Of a stretch of DNA of 64,000 bases, positions 60,999 to 64,000 are shown one piece after another. The notes beneath the pieces are model-generated. The model had not been told where the DNA came from. It saw only the letters and a list, made by a program, of their open reading frames with translations, and ran no database searches. Positions within the stretch are counted from its first letter, which is position 1. Every line of letters starts with the position of its first letter. The translations under genes and the position numbers were made by a program. This DNA comes from Lacihabitans sp. CCS-44 (lineage in GTDB: Bacteria; Bacteroidota; Bacteroidia; Cytophagales; Spirosomataceae), in NCBI RefSeq assembly GCF_024343735.1, contig NZ_RJUE01000002.1:275215-339214 (forward strand), written 5' to 3'.

Positions 60999-62345
60999 AT
61001 GAGTTTAGGACATAAGTTTTTACGCCTAAAAACCTTCTTCGTGCTGATTTTGGTTATTTTTTTTAAAAATATCCTTTTCGATTATTTGTTAAAATCTCAA
61101 GATGTCGCCCTTTTGGAAGGTTTTAAAAGTGCCTTTTTTTATACTGCTTTTAATGTTTTTGACTGGCTGGTATTTTGGTTTATTTTTAAAGATGTACTAG
61201 GAAATGGACTAAAAACCACTCTTTTGGCTATTCTTACTATAACTTTTACGTCCATACCGTTTTTTATACAAGCTCCACTCATTCGCCTCGACTACGACAA
61301 TCTACTCATTTCTTCAGCATTGTATTTTATACCTTTCTTTGTTTTCATTATTCTAAAAAAATCTCCAAAGCTGATATTTTTACCGATTATGATGGGCATA
61401 ATACCCAACATAAATCTAGAAATAGCAAATGGTTTTACCGGTAATTTGTCATTTTTGAGGGTGTTTTTTGGAACTGGTTTATTAGAGCAAAATGTAGCTA
61501 ATGGTGTTTTCGTAGATTTTGGATTGGCCATTATTAAAACTTGTTTTTGGACGGCTATTGTCATTCTTTTTTATGAAATAAATCACCAGTTTTTTGCTTA
61601 CAAATCGTGGAGATTTTATGTAGAGTTGCCTATTAAAAAAGGATTTTTGTTGATTGTGGTAGTGGTTTTCAAAACACTTATTTACTGGATGGTAGGCTCA
61701 CTTTTGATAGCCATGGTGGGCAATAATTCAGTGCCACTTTTTACCAACAAAATAGGTTTAGTACTAAATGGTCTTGGTTTTTTTGGCTTTTTGTGCATCA
61801 GTAGTATTTATTTTAGAAAATATATTACGCTATATTTTTACCAAAAAACAGGACATTCCAACTGGTTGTTTTTTTTCTTCTTTATTCCGTTTTTAGATTT
61901 TGCGGCTCTTTTGATTACTCTTTTGGTACCTTTTAGTGTATCTAAGAAAGCCATAAATTATGGGTTTTCTAAAAAGATTTTGGTAGGCTTGGTGGCTTTA
62001 GTGTTGGTGGCATATGCTGGGGTTTGTTATTTTAAAAACATAGTGAACATTCCAACCACCGAAAAAGAGCTAAAGATAGGTTTACTAATTGCTCAGGTTT
62101 TGTTACCCGTTTTTTCGGCTATGGGTATTTTGTTGAGCGTCAAAAGCAATGTTTTTCATAAAGTGCTTTTGGCTATTCTGATAGTTTTGGTACCGATAGT
62201 TTCTGTTTTTTTGGTACCTAAAATTGAGCTTTCTGGCAAAATAGAATTATTGGTCAACACGCTTTCTATTTATCTGCATTCTGGACTTATTCTCTTTTTT
62301 ATTTACCCAACACTCTATTTTAAGGAGTATTTGAAAATTAAGTAG
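60999..62345 (+). CDS. Large integral membrane protein of unknown function
   Basis: The 448-residue protein has about eleven to twelve predicted membrane segments and few charged residues. No transporter or enzyme signature was recognised. It starts 28 bp after the LacI-type gene and may be transcribed with it. A shared terminator region follows. Confidence 0.65.
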   Translation: MSLGHKFLRLKTFFVLILVIFFKNILFDYLLKSQDVALLEGFKSAFFYTAFNVFDWLVFWFIFKDVLGNGLKTTLLAILTITFTSIPFFIQAPLIRLDYDNLLISSALYFIPFFVFIILKKSPKLIFLPIMMGIIPNINLEIANGFTGNLSFLRVFFGTGLLEQNVANGVFVDFGLAIIKTCFWTAIVILFYEINHQFFAYKSWRFYVELPIKKGFLLIVVVVFKTLIYWMVGSLLIAMVGNNSVPLFTNKIGLVLNGLGFFGFLCISSIYFRKYITLYFYQKTGHSNWLFFFFFIPFLDFAALLITLLVPFSVSKKAINYGFSKKILVGLVALVLVAYAGVCYFKNIVNIPTTEKELKIGLLIAQVLLPVFSAMGILLSVKSNVFHKVLLAILIVLVPIVSVFLVPKIELSGKIELLVNTLSIYLHSGLILFFIYPTLYFKEYLKIK

Positions 62346-62390
62346 CTTTTTAGGATTTTCAATTGAAAATAGAAGTTTACCAATATTTTT

Positions 62391-62422
62391 AAACAAAAAA
62401 AACGCCCCTAAAAAGGGACGTT
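62391..62422 (-). terminator. Terminator of the surface-protein gene
   Basis: On the minus strand arms AACGTCCCT and AGGGGCGTT (one G-T pair) enclose a short T loop and are followed by T8. It lies 22 bp past the stop codon of the right-edge gene. Confidence 0.85.
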
Positions 62423-62443
62423 CTGTGTTTATTGGGTTATTGC

Positions 62444-64000
62444 TTACTTGGTTTTCGTTATTTTTAGAGGAATACAAACCTCGGTTTTACATTCACAAAT
62501 ATCTTGAACAACTATAGGGCAGCAATTGCCATTCGAGCATGTAACTCCATTTAAAATTACTGTATAGTTTCCTGGTAAATTTGCAGAATAAGTTGGTCCA
62601 GTTCCACCCACTATATCTGATCCATTTAATTGCCATTGGTAAGTTGAATACCCAGTAGGAGCAGTTAAAGTGGCACTTTCATTTTTAGTGGTACAAATAG
62701 AGATCGGTATCGTTACGGAAGATTGTCCATAATCATCTTCACTTACAATCTTATTTCCGGGAGTAGAATCCATATCATTATAGGTTGTCGATAATACCCA
62801 TGCAGTTAGTGGCATTTGTCCACCCACATTGGTTAAGATTCTGGCCTGGATTGTAAGCGTATCAAAATCATAATTTGTTACCGAAATGTTAGACCAAACA
62901 TGTGTACTCGGGTTATAAATACCCGAAGTAACAGCAGCAGAAATAAACTGTAAATGGGTACCAAGGCTATCTTTTATTGAAATAATATCATTAACATTGA
63001 GTGTGTCAGTTCTTCCAACAATCACTTGATAAGTAATTATGTCATTTATTTGTCTCAAACATGTGCCTGAAGCATCTACCCTTAGATTTACATCTATTTG
63101 CGGCAATACAACTTCAGTTGAGTCGCTTGGGCCGGGCTGATATGGATTAACATTATCAGAGATATCGGTAATGGTACTGTCTATTGGATCTTTACCATAT
63201 ACAGTTGCCGAGTTCATCACTTTTCCGTTTTGCACATCATTTGCTGTTAGGAAATACTGGGCAACAGCAAATCCTGTTTGTCCCGGTAACAAAGAATCAG
63301 GCGAAACAGCTATTGGGTTTGAAGATATCAATGTGTCCACTACATAGATATTTGTAAGTGTGGTATTTCCTGTGTTTCTTACAGTAAAACCAAAATTGAT
63401 GTAGTCGCCAACATAACCATTACCGACTAATGCTCCATCTTTTAACAGGCTAATTTGAGAATCAAAGAAATTGAATCCAGCATCAATATTTGTTACATTT
63501 CGTGTAGCATTTCCAATACTCATAGCCGTATTTACTATAATTGGGTCGGTTATGCCGGTTATGCTGTCTGCGTCTGAATCAACTTCGTTATTGGTTCCAG
63601 AATCTTTGCTAACAGCATTCATTCCGACTGGCTTTACAAATTTGATTCTATAGTTATCTGCCATTAGGCTGTCAAACAAGTAATTACCGTTGATGTCGGT
63701 CACTGTAGAATCTATTTTTGTTCCACTTTGGCTTAATAGGTAAACGGTAACATTTGGAATTGGTAAATCACCAACGGTTTGGGTGTTTGAGAAATCAATA
63801 TCTTCAAAAACCATATTGCCGATAGAGCCGAATGGAGCAAGTCCAGCATCAATTTGTAGGTTGTTTCTTAATGAATCACCTACATTTCTAGAAACGTCAA
63901 TAGTGATGGTATGCGTCCATTCGTTGGCGTTAATATCACTGTCTACATTGTCTGGGCCAGCGTTTTGTTTTGATGCAATGCTACCACTTGGTATTACAAA
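62444..64000 (-). CDS. Surface/adhesin-like protein with SdrD-B and DUF11-type repeats, N-terminus beyond window
   Basis: The frame has no stop from 64000 down to 62444, so the ATG at 63814 is internal and the true start lies outside the window. About 518 residues are visible: a partial upstream repeat ([20 protein letters not shown]), an SdrD-B-type collagen-binding-like fold ([31 protein letters not shown]), and DUF11-like modules ([19 protein letters not shown]). A Cys-rich C-terminus ([18 protein letters not shown]) ends KITKTK. No type IX sorting tail is obvious at this end, which hints that it is exported or anchored in another way. Confidence 0.88.
   Translation of the reverse strand, partial: FVIPSGSIASKQNAGPDNVDSDINANEWTHTITIDVSRNVGDSLRNNLQIDAGLAPFGSIGNMVFEDIDFSNTQTVGDLPIPNVTVYLLSQSGTKIDSTVTDINGNYLFDSLMADNYRIKFVKPVGMNAVSKDSGTNNEVDSDADSITGITDPIIVNTAMSIGNATRNVTNIDAGFNFFDSQISLLKDGALVGNGYVGDYINFGFTVRNTGNTTLTNIYVVDTLISSNPIAVSPDSLLPGQTGFAVAQYFLTANDVQNGKVMNSATVYGKDPIDSTITDISDNVNPYQPGPSDSTEVVLPQIDVNLRVDASGTCLRQINDIITYQVIVGRTDTLNVNDIISIKDSLGTHLQFISAAVTSGIYNPSTHVWSNISVTNYDFDTLTIQARILTNVGGQMPLTAWVLSTTYNDMDSTPGNKIVSEDDYGQSSVTIPISICTTKNESATLTAPTGYSTYQWQLNGSDIVGGTGPTYSANLPGNYTVILNGVTCSNGNCCPIVVQDICECKTEVCIPLKITKTK

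Noticed and set aside
1..64000. tRNA, rRNA or transposase genes
   Set aside because: I looked for cloverleaf-like clusters, rRNA-like conserved stretches and DDE or HUH transposase frames and recognised none. A tRNA scan would be needed to exclude a missed tRNA.

Overview
The window looks like chromosome from a member of the Bacteroidota, most likely order Cytophagales. It is AT-rich. Ribosome-binding sites are weak or absent. Several promoter candidates carry the TAnnTTTG -7 element. Many proteins belong to secreted or lipoprotein families typical of the phylum (LruC, DUF3472, DUF4199, DM13, GH105, GH28, DUF11-repeat surface proteins). No rRNA, tRNA, CRISPR array or transposase gene was recognised.

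Layout. 1-5.2 kb: a NIPSNAP protein cut by the left edge, a polysaccharide flippase, a zeta-toxin-like kinase with a 59-residue partner, a HIT hydrolase, a Phd/PIN toxin-antitoxin pair, and a DUF5077-DUF3472 lipoprotein gene broken by one in-frame TGA. 5.4-10 kb: an unknown secreted protein, a scar with a second copy of the DUF3472 3' end, and a large LruC lipoprotein. 10-15 kb: murE, uxuA, HopJ-like and DUF4177 proteins and a ClC antiporter. 15-24 kb: a long minus-strand block holding NRDE, DinB, a barrel-like protein, DM13, a Crp/Fnr regulator, YHS, ATP-grasp and YceI, then a four-gene phenolic-lipid cluster (FAD oxidoreductase, methyltransferase, type III polyketide synthase, UbiA prenyltransferase). 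The DM13 and synthase genes share a similar upstream operator-like motif. 24-26.7 kb: a Tat-exported serine hydrolase and a HigBA locus with a dead toxin and an intact antitoxin.

27-46 kb and 55.6-61 kb: a pectin and rhamnogalacturonan utilisation region. It contains pectin methylesterase, two secreted alpha/beta hydrolases, two rhamnogalacturonan acetylesterase modules, two GH28 modules, three GH105 unsaturated-uronyl hydrolases, KdgF, KduI, KduD, L-rhamnose mutarotase, an Ldh-type reductase, inositol oxygenase, a GntR-type regulator with a sugar-binding domain and a LacI-type regulator. Esterases strip methyl and acetyl groups, GH28 and (from elsewhere) lyases cut the backbone, GH105 enzymes release unsaturated uronate, and KdgF, KduI and KduD carry it to 2-keto-3-deoxygluconate. 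UxuA at 11.7 kb feeds the same intermediate. No SusC/SusD pair and no polysaccharide lyase lie in the window.

Other items include VapBC, an orphan HSDR_N-type protein, amt with a PII gene, a GDPD-GH16 fusion, a secreted RidA, a 930-residue LRR-Roco GTPase with a nuclease-like C-terminus, and a DUF11-type surface protein cut by the right edge. Intergenic spaces carry several families of palindromic repeats, including a 70-bp tandem array whose hairpins show compensatory changes at a second locus.
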